This document shows, piece by piece, positions 1-8,149 of a stretch of 29,771 nt of DNA; position 1 is the stretch's first letter, and every line of letters begins with the position of its first letter. This DNA comes from an uncultured Veillonella sp. (GTDB lineage: Bacteria; Bacillota; Negativicutes; Veillonellales; Veillonellaceae). The notes below the pieces were generated by a model. That model did no database searches. It worked only from the letters and a program-made list of their open reading frames with translations, and was not told where the DNA came from. Made by a program: the position numbers and the translations under genes. The stretch covers positions 1 through 29,771 of the forward strand of contig NZ_CALLVP010000042.1 in the NCBI RefSeq assembly GCF_938010505.1. Direction: 5' to 3'.

Positions 1-338
1 CCAATCAATTATTTGATGTAAATAAACATAGCCGAGCATTGCGTGATGTTGTATTTTCTGCGGCCGTTCAATATGGTCCCGGTGAAGTTGTTAATCTTTT
101 TAAAGAGGCAATGCAATATGTTCCGGGTTGGGAGCCTGATTGGAACTTATCTTATGTAAACGACATTAAGTTTGACTGGGATTTAATTAATGGTGCATAT
201 GAACAACGAAAGTTGCATCCATGGAACTATGAAGGTAATCCTAGTTGGTTGCGTGAAAATCTTGTTGAACGATTCGATGCAGAAAAAGCACAAGCATTAG
301 AAATGTTCTCGCAAGAAATGCAAGAAAGGGGTCTATGA
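1..338 (+). CDS. C-terminal part of a phage-type VgrG-related / tail lysozyme-like protein (5' partial)
   Basis: The reading frame is open from the left edge (first full codon at base 3) to TGA at 336-338, so this is the last 111 or so residues of a larger protein. A TTG at 39 could pose as a start, but the frame is coding-like before it. The segment HSRALRDVVFSAAVQYGPG followed by a Trp/Asp-rich stretch, then an LRENL..RF..EKAQALEMF ending, resembles the C-terminal region of proteins annotated as VgrG-related or phage tail lysozyme-like, where an HSRALQDVVWSTAVQHG-type motif precedes a helical tail. That likeness is from memory, not from a search. The catalytic part, if any, lies outside the window. 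The stop overlaps the next gene, so the two are probably co-expressed. Confidence 0.5.
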   Translation, partial: NQLFDVNKHSRALRDVVFSAAVQYGPGEVVNLFKEAMQYVPGWEPDWNLSYVNDIKFDWDLINGAYEQRKLHPWNYEGNPSWLRENLVERFDAEKAQALEMFSQEMQERGL

Positions 339-907
339 TGAGCCTTTGGACTTTTAAGGTATTATGTTACCTAAAACGACATAAAATTCTCATAGGGGGG
401 CTAATTTTAATTATTTTAGCTATTGTAGGGGTATCTATATATAATTCACATCAAGTTAAAAAGCCTGTGTTATTAAAACAGGAGCAAATAAAAGATCCTG
501 TAAAACTGGCTAATGCAATTCATATTACTAAAGATGAAGCACAACAAGTTGTTTCCAAGATGGAAACTGCTCAACCGGTAACCACATATTATGTACAGGC
601 CCCTACGGTAGAACAGGCGGCCAAACAAACGCAACGGGCTATCAAACATGAGGACCCGGCATTACCTAAAGCAGCAACGGAAAAGGCGGATAGAACCGCA
701 GTAGTTGCTAATACGGATAAACAAAAGGTGGACGTTTATAAAATCAACCTAAACAAGGCTCATAAGATTAAAGCTGGTGTAACGGTATTAGATAGTAAAG
801 CCTATGAGACTATTGGCTATCAAGCAGGCAAAGTTGAAGTATTAGCACACTTTGACGGACAGCATTTTGAAGGTGGTAGTGTTCTATATACAGTAAAGGA
901 ATGGTGA
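338..907 (+). CDS. Single-pass membrane protein of unknown function
   Basis: About 189 residues. A basic N-terminus is followed by one hydrophobic segment (about residues 19-38, IGGLILIILAIVGVSIY), then a Lys/Gln/Ala-rich, probably extracytoplasmic region of about 150 residues ending in a compact, strand-like C-terminus (VEVLAHFDGQHFEGGS). Two adjacent ATGs exist at 335 and 338. AGGGG at 327-331 sits 3 bases from the first and 6 from the second, so 338 is preferred. The gene overlaps the stop of the preceding phage-type protein and may belong to the same prophage or tail-like module. I do not recognise the family. There are no lipobox cysteines or catalytic motifs. Confidence 0.7.
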   Translation: MSLWTFKVLCYLKRHKILIGGLILIILAIVGVSIYNSHQVKKPVLLKQEQIKDPVKLANAIHITKDEAQQVVSKMETAQPVTTYYVQAPTVEQAAKQTQRAIKHEDPALPKAATEKADRTAVVANTDKQKVDVYKINLNKAHKIKAGVTVLDSKAYETIGYQAGKVEVLAHFDGQHFEGGSVLYTVKEW

Positions 908-1030
908 TCTACATATCTACCTAGTGTAAGAGGTTGGACTTACAGTTAGTCTGTAAATGTATTAATTTTAAAACTTATTATGAATAAGTTTCAAAAAATA
1001 ACAATTTAAAAACTAAGAAAGGATAATATT

Positions 1031-1195
1031 ATGGCAAAGACCTATGAATTTAATAATAAGATTTACAATTTCGCTGAGGATATTCAAGTACCGGAAGAAG
1101 GTTTATTTGAAGCGACGCTAGTTGATGAAAATAACCATCGATGTGAAATGGTATTTCGGAATGGCAAATTATTTCGTCTAACTGAATTAGATTAG
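1031..1195 (+). CDS. Small hypothetical protein (54 aa)
   Basis: An ATG at 1031 opens a 54-codon frame ending in TAG at 1193-1195. It is preceded by AAAGGA (about 1017-1022) at good ribosome-binding distance. The product starts MAKTYEFNNKIYNFAEDIQ and ends CEMVFRNGKLFRLTELD; it is acidic, soluble and without a membrane segment. It is followed within 60 bases by a strong hairpin terminator, which supports it as the last gene of a short transcript. The opposite-strand frame here lacks a convincing ribosome binding site. Function unknown. Confidence 0.6.
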   Translation: MAKTYEFNNKIYNFAEDIQVPEEGLFEATLVDENNHRCEMVFRNGKLFRLTELD

Positions 1196-1252
1196 AAGTA
1201 AAAATCGCAAATTTTACCACTAAACATAACATTGAATAGTAAATTACAACAA

Positions 1253-1285
1253 AAGGGGTACCCAATCGGTACTCCTTATTTTTTT
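1253..1285 (+). terminator. Rho-independent terminator closing the left-edge genes
   Basis: A stem AAGGGGTACC (1253-1262) pairs with GGTACTCCTT (1268-1277) with one G-U wobble, around the loop CAATC, and is followed by seven T residues (1279-1285). Confidence 0.85.
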
Positions 1286-1306
1286 GACGTCAAATAAACG
1301 TCAAAA
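1282..1306. repeat. Perfect inverted repeat TTTTGACGT / ACGTCAAAA
   Basis: Nine-base arms (1282-1290 and 1298-1306) are separated by CAAATAA. The left arm uses the T-tract of the preceding terminator. It could be a second transcription stop, a regulator site, or chance in AT-rich DNA. The rest of 1307-1478 is AT-rich, with no gene and no clear promoter hexamers. A short palindrome TGGCTGAGCCA lies at 1446-1456, just before the next ribosome binding site. Confidence 0.45.
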
Positions 1307-1478
1307 TTTATATGTTATTATTGATGATTTTTGCATATAATTATTTTATGTAAAAACATGGCCACAATGATTATTACTGGAATTTAACTAAATATATGAA
1401 AATACTAAAAATATATGATAAAATACATATATTATGACTAGACGGTGGCTGAGCCATTCGATGATTTAAAGGGGACCT

Positions 1479-3320
1479 ATGAACGTAGTTTTATCCACAT
1501 TAAATTCAAAATTTATACATTCTTCTCTGGCTTTGCGTTATCTCAAAGCTTATGGGCAGGCTCACGGACAGGCATACGATATAGTAGAATATACTATTAA
1601 TATGCCTGTTTTACATATTCTTAGCGATATTACAGAGCGCAATATTGATGTATTGGGCTTTGCTTGCTATATCTGGAATATCGAGATGACTTTACATGTT
1701 GTGGACATGGTAAAAGCTGTTCGACCAGATATTAAAATCATCTTAGGTGGTCCAGAGGTATCTTTTACAGCAGATGAAATTTTAAATCGTTGTACTGCTG
1801 TTGACTATGTTGTACAAGGTGAAGGGGAAGAAGCTTTTTATCAACTTATTAGTGCACTAATAGATGGAAAGGATGGTTTAGAAGACGAGATCCCTGGAGT
1901 ACGTGGTCGCCATATTTCTGGCCAACTCTTGGGCTCTACTGATACGGTGGAGGTAAAAGATTTGAGTACCATACCATTCCCTTACGTAGAAGAGGATATG
2001 GTCGATTTAGAACATAAAATCATCTACTATGAATCCTCTCGGGGGTGTCCATTCTCTTGTCAGTACTGCTTATCTGGGAATAAGAATACAGTTCGTTTTT
2101 TCCCGCAAGAAAGAACACTCAAAGAACTACAGTGGTTTATCGATCATAAGGTAAAACAAGTTAAATTTGTTGATAGAACCTTCAACTGTGCACCGAAGCA
2201 TCATCGTCCATTGATGGAATTTATGCGCGATGCTGATTCAGAGATGAATTTCCATCTAGAAATGGAGCCAGAACTAATGACGGAATGGGAAACAAATATT
2301 CTCTGTGAAACACCTCCAGGTCGTATTCAAATCGAGGTAGGGGTTCAAAGTACGCATAAGAAAACCTTAGATACTATTAATCGATACAATGATTGGCCGT
2401 ACATTCAAAAGGCTATTCGTCCTATCATTGAAGCAGGTCGAACTCATGTACACATGGATTTAATCGTAGGTTTGCCTTACGAGAATAAACAGCGATTTGG
2501 TTTATCCTTTAATGATCTTTTTAGTTTACAACCTCATGCGTTACAAATAGGGTTCTTGAAACTTTTAAAAGGATCTGGTGTACGTCGCATGGATGAGTAT
2601 CAATATATTAGTGATCCTTTAGCGCCATATGAAGTACTAAGCACTCACGTGCTCCCTTATAGAGACATACGCTTTTTAAAACACTTTGAAGATGTCTTTG
2701 AACGCTTCTATAATAGCGAACGATTTAGAACAGTATTCGGTTATATTGGTAGTAAGCTCATAAAGGAACATACTGATACATCTATAACTGGTGAGGATAG
2801 ATTAACTACTAATCATGTACCACCTATGAAAAAGTACGATCCATCTAAAGTGGAGATAAAAAAAGATGCCTTTTCCTATTTCTGTGACATGACACAGGCT
2901 TGGCTCGATGCGGGTAATCATAAGATTAATTTAAAAGATATTGATCAAATTGAGTTTTTGTACAATTTCTTCTTAGCTAAAGGTGATACAGTGGCTGCCG
3001 AATTATTACAATATGATACACTCGTTAGTTATCGCGGTAAGGTTCGGAGTGAAGCCGTTGGTTTACCGAAGCAGACAAAAGAACTTTTACAAGAAGGGGA
3101 AGCATTCTGGCGCAATGAAGAGATTGCATCTCAGTATATTCCTAACTATACATTTAAAGAGTGGCGCAAAATTCGTCAACAATATGTAGAAATGCCTATG
3201 TCTAAGGACACGGCTAAAGTGTTAGGTATAGAGAATGTACCAAATGTACCTTTTACAGTTGTAATCGACGTAAATAAAGAGGTTAAACCCTTTATACGTC
3301 CTGAAGTAGAGGCTTGCTAG
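1479..3320 (+). CDS. B12-binding domain radical SAM protein (DUF4080 type)
   Basis: 613 residues. The N-terminal part (about 1-140) is a cobalamin-binding Rossmann-type domain: a typical MNVVLSTLNSKFIHSSLALRYL start, then IILGGPEVS and VVQGEGEEAF. The radical SAM core follows, with the cluster motif CPFSCQYC (Cys190, Cys194, Cys197; CX3CX2C). A C-terminal region of about 200 residues matches the DUF4080 layout. Such proteins reductively cleave S-adenosylmethionine at a 4Fe-4S cluster; the substrate of this subfamily is not established. The start is ATG at 1479 behind AAAGGGGACC. It precedes a second, unrelated radical SAM gene by 86 bases. There is no maturation partner or peptide precursor nearby to suggest a natural-product role. 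Confidence 0.9.
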   Translation: MNVVLSTLNSKFIHSSLALRYLKAYGQAHGQAYDIVEYTINMPVLHILSDITERNIDVLGFACYIWNIEMTLHVVDMVKAVRPDIKIILGGPEVSFTADEILNRCTAVDYVVQGEGEEAFYQLISALIDGKDGLEDEIPGVRGRHISGQLLGSTDTVEVKDLSTIPFPYVEEDMVDLEHKIIYYESSRGCPFSCQYCLSGNKNTVRFFPQERTLKELQWFIDHKVKQVKFVDRTFNCAPKHHRPLMEFMRDADSEMNFHLEMEPELMTEWETNILCETPPGRIQIEVGVQSTHKKTLDTINRYNDWPYIQKAIRPIIEAGRTHVHMDLIVGLPYENKQRFGLSFNDLFSLQPHALQIGFLKLLKGSGVRRMDEYQYISDPLAPYEVLSTHVLPYRDIRFLKHFEDVFERFYNSERFRTVFGYIGSKLIKEHTDTSITGEDRLTTNHVPPMKKYDPSKVEIKKDAFSYFCDMTQAWLDAGNHKINLKDIDQIEFLYNFFLAKGDTVAAELLQYDTLVSYRGKVRSEAVGLPKQTKELLQEGEAFWRNEEIASQYIPNYTFKEWRKIRQQYVEMPMSKDTAKVLGIENVPNVPFTVVIDVNKEVKPFIRPEVEAC

Positions 3321-3406
3321 TTACAATTAGTTATATAATGTTAAGGCATATATAGTTAAGAATTGTAGACTAATAAGCGATGATTGGTTAGTTTAATAGG
3401 AGTGTT

Positions 3407-4372
3407 ATGACCGATACAACGAGACCAAAACGATACCGCATGGTATCTAAATATTATAAAGAAACCTATGGGGAAAAGGTTTATAAATTGCCTGTAGCAT
3501 TACCATTGACTTGTCCAAACCGAGATGGTTCAGCTGGTGTTGGAGGCTGTACCTTTTGTGGTGAAATTGGGGCGGGCTACGAAAACCGTCCTGCGTGGAT
3601 GACGGTACGCATGCAATTAGAGGAAAACATTGCTCACATAGGCCCTAAGTATAAGGCTAAAAAATTTATTCCTTACTATCAGAACTTCAGTAATACCTAT
3701 TTGAGCCTAGATGATTTTAAAAGCTATATGGAGCAAGGCTGCATTGATGAAGCCGTGGGCATTGCTATTGCAACGAGACCCGATTGTATTGCCGATGAAT
3801 ACTTAGAAATATTGGCGGATATTAGAAATCGATTTCAAAAGGATATCTATATTGAGTTAGGTCTTCAAACGGTTAACTATGAGACATTAGAAAAAATTAA
3901 TCGCGGTCATGATTTAGCCCAGTTTATTGATGCCGTATTACGGATTAAGTGCTATGGATTTAACATAACAACTCATATGATAGTTAATTTACCATGGGAT
4001 ACCATGAAGGATACTATTGAAGGGGCTCGCATTTTGTCAGCCCTTGGTGTAGATCAAGTTAAATTACATGCGTTGTATATCGTTAAAAATACATTGATGG
4101 CCAAGTGGTATCAAGAAGGTCAGTTCACCTTAATCAGTGCTGAAGAATATGCTGACCGGGTTGTTAATTTTGTACGTCATTTACACCCTGACATTGTATT
4201 GCAGCGCCTTGTAGGTAGAGCGCCTGAAGATAATACGCTTTTTACAAATTGGTCCATGGGTTGGTGGCGCGTACAAGATTTAATTGATGATAAGCTAGAC
4301 GAGCTGGATGCACATCAAGGTGATCTATGTGATTACTTAAATGGTAAAGCAGTTCGTAAATTTATAGATTAG
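3407..4372 (+). CDS. TIGR01212-family radical SAM protein (YhcC/YtqA-like)
   Basis: 321 residues. The cluster ligands lie in CPNRDGSAGVGGCTFCGE (Cys36, Cys48, Cys51; CX11CX2C), the signature of the YhcC/TIGR01212 family, which is related to Elp3-type radical SAM proteins but lacks the acetyltransferase domain. Later conserved blocks are IYIELGLQTVN and HMIVNLPWDT. The role in the cell is not established for the family, although its Elp3 resemblance suggests RNA modification. The start is ATG at 3407 after AGGAGT. It ends 8 bases before phoH, whose ribosome binding site overlaps its stop region, so it probably heads or belongs to the phoH-ybeY-era operon. Confidence 0.92.
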   Translation: MTDTTRPKRYRMVSKYYKETYGEKVYKLPVALPLTCPNRDGSAGVGGCTFCGEIGAGYENRPAWMTVRMQLEENIAHIGPKYKAKKFIPYYQNFSNTYLSLDDFKSYMEQGCIDEAVGIAIATRPDCIADEYLEILADIRNRFQKDIYIELGLQTVNYETLEKINRGHDLAQFIDAVLRIKCYGFNITTHMIVNLPWDTMKDTIEGARILSALGVDQVKLHALYIVKNTLMAKWYQEGQFTLISAEEYADRVVNFVRHLHPDIVLQRLVGRAPEDNTLFTNWSMGWWRVQDLIDDKLDELDAHQGDLCDYLNGKAVRKFID

Positions 4373-4380
4373 GAGGTTGT

Positions 4381-5391
4381 ATGCGCGAACAAATATTTAC
4401 ATTTCCTACATATGACCTAGCACAATCCATACTAGGTCAACATAATCGATATTTACATATGATGCTTGAAGTCATCTCCGCCGATGTAGTAGCTCGAGGT
4501 GATACGGTAGTTATCAAGGGTGATGAGAATCAAGTTAATGCCTTCTATCGTACTCTTGAAGAATTAGTATTTCTCTATCGAGAAGGCAGTACGATTACTG
4601 AGTCTCAGGTGCGCATTGCGGCTAAACTCGTGGCTAATGGTAAGGCTGATGCTGTACATAATATGTTTGAAGATACCTTATCTGTTAATATGCGCGGCAA
4701 AAATATTACGCCTAAAACGGAAGGCCAAAAATACTATGTAGACAGCATTCGTAAAAATACCATTACTTTTGGTATTGGTCCTGCTGGTACAGGGAAAACG
4801 TTCTTGGCGGTAGCTTTAGCTGCATTCTATTTAAAAAACCGTAATGTGGATAAAATCATTTTGACTCGACCTGCCGTAGAGGCTGGTGAACGATTAGGCT
4901 TCTTACCGGGTGAATTACAAGACAAGGTAGACCCGTATTTGAGACCTCTCTATGATGCATTACATGAAATGTTTGGAATCGAGCAAGTACAACGTTTTAT
5001 GGAACGAGGGACAATTGAGGTCGCACCTTTGGCATATATGCGTGGACGCACATTGGAAAATGCCTTTGTCATTCTTGATGAGGCTCAAAATACGACGGCA
5101 GAACAGATGAAAATGTTCTTAACCCGTTTGGGTAATAATTCTAAAATGGTTGTAAATGGTGATAAAACGCAAATCGATTTACCAGCACGCATAGTATCAG
5201 GCCTTGGTGAGGCTGAAAAGGTATTGCGTCATGTGCCGGGTATAAATATGGTGTACTTTAGCGATCAAGACGTAGTTCGTCATGACTTAGTAGGTCGCAT
5301 TGTAAAAGCATACGATGCGTACCATGAGCGTAAATTAGTGGGTGAAACTACAACGACTGAAGCACCTACAGAGAATGTAGCGAAAGGGTAA
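4381..5391 (+). CDS. phoH: PhoH family ATPase
   Basis: 336 residues. The N-terminal about 110 residues form a small nucleic-acid-binding-like region, followed by a P-loop ATPase with Walker A GPAGTGKT (133-140) and Walker B ILDEAQN (231-237). The ARPAVEAGE-like segment (here TRPAVEAGERLGFLPG) is typical of PhoH. The family is a predicted ATPase/helicase linked to RNA metabolism, consistent with its position directly upstream of the RNA-processing gene ybeY and the ribosome-assembly GTPase era. The start ATG follows AGGAGG at 4372-4377. A short Thr/Glu-rich tail ends 2 bases before ybeY. Confidence 0.95.
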   Translation: MREQIFTFPTYDLAQSILGQHNRYLHMMLEVISADVVARGDTVVIKGDENQVNAFYRTLEELVFLYREGSTITESQVRIAAKLVANGKADAVHNMFEDTLSVNMRGKNITPKTEGQKYYVDSIRKNTITFGIGPAGTGKTFLAVALAAFYLKNRNVDKIILTRPAVEAGERLGFLPGELQDKVDPYLRPLYDALHEMFGIEQVQRFMERGTIEVAPLAYMRGRTLENAFVILDEAQNTTAEQMKMFLTRLGNNSKMVVNGDKTQIDLPARIVSGLGEAEKVLRHVPGINMVYFSDQDVVRHDLVGRIVKAYDAYHERKLVGETTTTEAPTENVAKG

Positions 5392-5393
5392 CT

Positions 5394-5870
5394 ATGTACA
5401 TACATATTAGCTATGATGAAGGAATTGAAGAGGATTCTAATATAGAGGCCATTATCCGTAAGGTTTGTGACGAAGTGAGTCGCGTATATGGTCTCGAAGA
5501 AGATGAAATGAGTATTTTGCTGTGTGATAATGCAAAGATTCATGAACTTAATAAAGAATATCGCGGTATCGATAGACCTACAGATGTATTGTCCTTTGCT
5601 CTTAATGAGGGGGACGATTACGAAGGTAGTGAAGAGGAACATCATTTACTAGGGGATATGATTATATCCTTGGAGAGAACTCGTGAGCAGGCTATCGAAT
5701 ATGGACATAGTTTTGAGCGTGAGTTAGCATACTTGACGACTCATAGCTGTTTACATATCTTAGGCTATGACCATATGAACGACGAAGAAAAAAAAGAGAT
5801 GCGCACAGAGGAAGAATTTATCCTAGGTAATCTCGGTTATGTGCGGGAGGATGCACCATATAATGAATAA
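5394..5870 (+). CDS. ybeY: Endoribonuclease/rRNA maturation factor YbeY
   Basis: 158 residues, the usual family size. The zinc-binding motif HSCLHILGYDH gives His117, His121 and His127 in the HX3HX5H pattern. The RPTDVLSFAL segment upstream is also conserved. YbeY is a single-strand-specific metalloendonuclease involved in 3' maturation of 16S rRNA and ribosome quality control. It begins 2 bases after the phoH stop, with AAAGGG as ribosome binding site, and its last codons overlap the era start. This phoH-ybeY-era arrangement is standard in Firmicutes and implies co-transcription. Confidence 0.96.
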   Translation: MYIHISYDEGIEEDSNIEAIIRKVCDEVSRVYGLEEDEMSILLCDNAKIHELNKEYRGIDRPTDVLSFALNEGDDYEGSEEEHHLLGDMIISLERTREQAIEYGHSFERELAYLTTHSCLHILGYDHMNDEEKKEMRTEEEFILGNLGYVREDAPYNE

Positions 5871-6762
5871 CAAGGAACATTTTAAATCAGGCTTTGTAGC
5901 CGTTGTAGGTCGCCCAAATGTTGGTAAATCTACCTTAATTAATGCTTTAATTGGTGATAAGATTGCTATCGTATCCGATAAGGCTCAAACGACTCGCAAC
6001 CGTATCATCTGCGTATATACGGATGAATCCAAACAAATCGTATTTATGGATACACCAGGCGTTCATAAGCCAAAACATAAGTTAGGCGAATTCATGGTAG
6101 ATGCTGCTATCGAGTCTTTAAAAGAAACGGAAGCTGTTTTATTTGTTGTAGCAGGCAATGAAAAACGTGGCCCTGGGGATAACTTCATTATTGAACAATT
6201 AAAACGAGTAAAAGTTCCCGTATTTTTAGTGGTCAACAAAATTGATACACTTAAAAAAGAAGAGCTTTTAGAAGCAATTGTTTCTTATCAAGATGCATAT
6301 CCATTTGCAGGTGTAATTCCTATTTCTGCAAAAGATAAAGAGAACTTGTCTGAAATTCTTAAGGTTCTAGAAGAAACACTGCCAGAAGGTCCACAATATT
6401 TCCCAGAAGATATGATTACGGATCAACCGGAACGCCTTATTATTTCCGATATCGTTCGTGAAAAAATTTTGTTGGCTACACGGGATGAGATTCCTCATGC
6501 TATCGCCGTAGATGTAGATGAAATGAAAACACGTGATGATGGTACTACCTATATCCGCGCTACAATTTACTGTGAAAGAGACTCTCAAAAGGGTATTGTT
6601 ATTGGTAAAAAAGGTGCTTTGTTAAAGCAACTTGGTGCTGAAGCGCGTGCAGATATTCAAAAACTCTTGGCTACAAAGGTTTATTTAGACCTTTGGGTTA
6701 AAGTTAAAAAAGATTGGCGAAATAAATCTGGTATGTTATCTGAACTTGGTTATAGAAAATAA
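5863..6762 (+). CDS. era: GTPase Era
   Basis: 299 residues. GTPase motifs: G1 GRPNVGKS (residues 16-23), G3 DTPG and G4 NKID; a C-terminal KH RNA-binding domain carries the GIVIGKKGALLKQLG loop. Era binds the 3' end of 16S rRNA and acts in small-subunit assembly at the membrane. The frame is open further upstream (ATG at 5839 and 5851), but 5863 gives the family's normal MNNKEHFKSGF start. It lies 12 bases after GGAGG (5846-5850) and overlaps the ybeY stop by 8 bases, typical of translational coupling. Confidence 0.96.
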   Translation: MNNKEHFKSGFVAVVGRPNVGKSTLINALIGDKIAIVSDKAQTTRNRIICVYTDESKQIVFMDTPGVHKPKHKLGEFMVDAAIESLKETEAVLFVVAGNEKRGPGDNFIIEQLKRVKVPVFLVVNKIDTLKKEELLEAIVSYQDAYPFAGVIPISAKDKENLSEILKVLEETLPEGPQYFPEDMITDQPERLIISDIVREKILLATRDEIPHAIAVDVDEMKTRDDGTTYIRATIYCERDSQKGIVIGKKGALLKQLGAEARADIQKLLATKVYLDLWVKVKKDWRNKSGMLSELGYRK

Positions 6763-6773
6763 TTTGATATAAT
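6746..6773 (+). promoter_or_regulatory. Possible internal promoter before the CNNM gene
   Basis: A consensus TATAAT lies at 6768-6773, just after the era stop, with a poor TTGGTT at 6746-6751 (16-base spacer). In AT-rich DNA a TATAAT alone is weak evidence. Confidence 0.3.
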
Positions 6774-6817
6774 AAAAAGATAATAAGTATTTCCATAATC
6801 ATATGAAAGGAATAAAG

Positions 6818-8149
6818 ATGGATAGTGTAGATGGCCTAATACCCGTTGGGTTTGGTCTGTTATGTATTTTTCTAATTAACTTTTTTGTGGTTGCAAAGTT
6901 CTCCTTTGCCCGCCTTCGTAAAGAACATGTGGAGGATATGGATATCCTTTTAGAAAAGGATAGAGAGTTTTTATTAAAGCTCTATCAAAATCCTGAGTAT
7001 TTTCTAAATACTACGCAGTTTTTGATTTTATTCTTTATCTTGGCTCTTGCAGGCACTGGTACCTTTGTATTTGATAATATCGTTGATCGATTAGTGGCGG
7101 TTCTTAATATTCATAGTACCTGGATGCATTTGGTACTAGATGTTATTTTATTGCTATTAATTAGTTTAATCGTCTTAATCTTCGGCGAAATTGTACCTAA
7201 AGCATTGGGCTTATCCTTCCCTACGAAATACGTGAATACCTATAGCCGTATTGTGGTGGCTGCCGGTCGCTTGGTATATCCTTTTATTTGGATTGCTAGT
7301 AAAATCTCCAATGTTATTCTAGGCTTTTACAAAACAAAATATTTAACGGAGCTAGACCTTGTGTACTCTGAAGAAGAAATTCGTATGATGATTTCTCGAA
7401 GTCACGAGGAAGGGCAACTTGACCAAGTAGAGTCTGAGTTAATCGATAATGTTTTTAACTTTGTAGATCGCATGGCTAAAGAGGTTATGGTCCCTCGTCA
7501 AGACGTAGATTGCGTATTCGTTGAGGACGGTTACGATGAAGCGATGAAGGTTATTCGCTCTAAAGTACATACACGTTATCCACTCTGTGTAGAGGATAAG
7601 GATCACATTATTGGCCTTGTTCATATTAAAGATTTAATGGAACGCCCTAATCAAGCCCGTAAAGATTTGCGCAATATTAAACGAGATATCCTTACTGTTC
7701 CTGAAGTAATGAAATTATCTACCTTGTTGCAATATATGAGAAGGCGCCGTATTTATCTAGCCGTTGTAGTAGATGAATATGGTGGCATGGTTGGTCTCGT
7801 AGGCTTAGAGGATATTATCGAAGAGTTGGTTGGGGATATACAAGACGAGCATGAGCCGCATTTGCCGGCTACGATGTCCTATGCAGATGGTTCCTTCGAG
7901 TTTGATGGCAAGGTCCTCGTAGACGAAGTAGAAGAGATTATGAATATTGAAATTGATAATTCTGACTCTGATACGATTGGGGGCTATGTCTTTGGTTTAT
8001 TAGAACGTACACCAATCGTAGGTGATACGGTGGATGCTCATGGTTATACCTTTGAAGTTACGCAAATGCAAGGTTATCGTATTTCTCGCATTAAAGTAAC
8101 ACCTATACCAGTAGAGGAGCCAACGGAAGAAGAAAATGAAGAAGCTTAA
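6818..8149 (+). CDS. Hemolysin-family CNNM/CBS-domain membrane protein
   Basis: 443 residues. Four membrane segments (about 7-28, 66-84, 104-124, 144-160) make up the CNNM/DUF21 domain with the conserved GEIVPKALGL after the third. A cytoplasmic CBS-domain pair (about 200-325, including VMVPRQDVDCVF and LAVVVDEYGGMVGLVGLEDI) and a C-terminal CorC_HlyC domain (about 345-430) follow. The family contains magnesium/divalent-cation transport proteins (CorC, MpfA, CNNM); direct hemolysis is not implied. The upstream in-frame ATG at 6803 overlaps the ribosome binding site GAAAGGAA, so ATG at 6818 is chosen. The end is Glu-rich and overlaps the recO start by 14 bases. Confidence 0.92.
   Translation: MDSVDGLIPVGFGLLCIFLINFFVVAKFSFARLRKEHVEDMDILLEKDREFLLKLYQNPEYFLNTTQFLILFFILALAGTGTFVFDNIVDRLVAVLNIHSTWMHLVLDVILLLLISLIVLIFGEIVPKALGLSFPTKYVNTYSRIVVAAGRLVYPFIWIASKISNVILGFYKTKYLTELDLVYSEEEIRMMISRSHEEGQLDQVESELIDNVFNFVDRMAKEVMVPRQDVDCVFVEDGYDEAMKVIRSKVHTRYPLCVEDKDHIIGLVHIKDLMERPNQARKDLRNIKRDILTVPEVMKLSTLLQYMRRRRIYLAVVVDEYGGMVGLVGLEDIIEELVGDIQDEHEPHLPATMSYADGSFEFDGKVLVDEVEEIMNIEIDNSDSDTIGGYVFGLLERTPIVGDTVDAHGYTFEVTQMQGYRISRIKVTPIPVEEPTEEENEEA

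Noticed and set aside
971..991. Perfect 9-bp hairpin AAACTTATT / AATAAGTTT upstream of the 54-residue gene.
   Set aside because: Entirely AT apart from one pair and without a T run on this strand; weak as a terminator and common in AT-rich intergenic DNA.
1446..1456. Palindrome TGGCTGAGCCA before the first radical SAM gene.
   Set aside because: Only five-base arms with a one-base centre; it cannot form a hairpin and is too short to call an operator without other copies.
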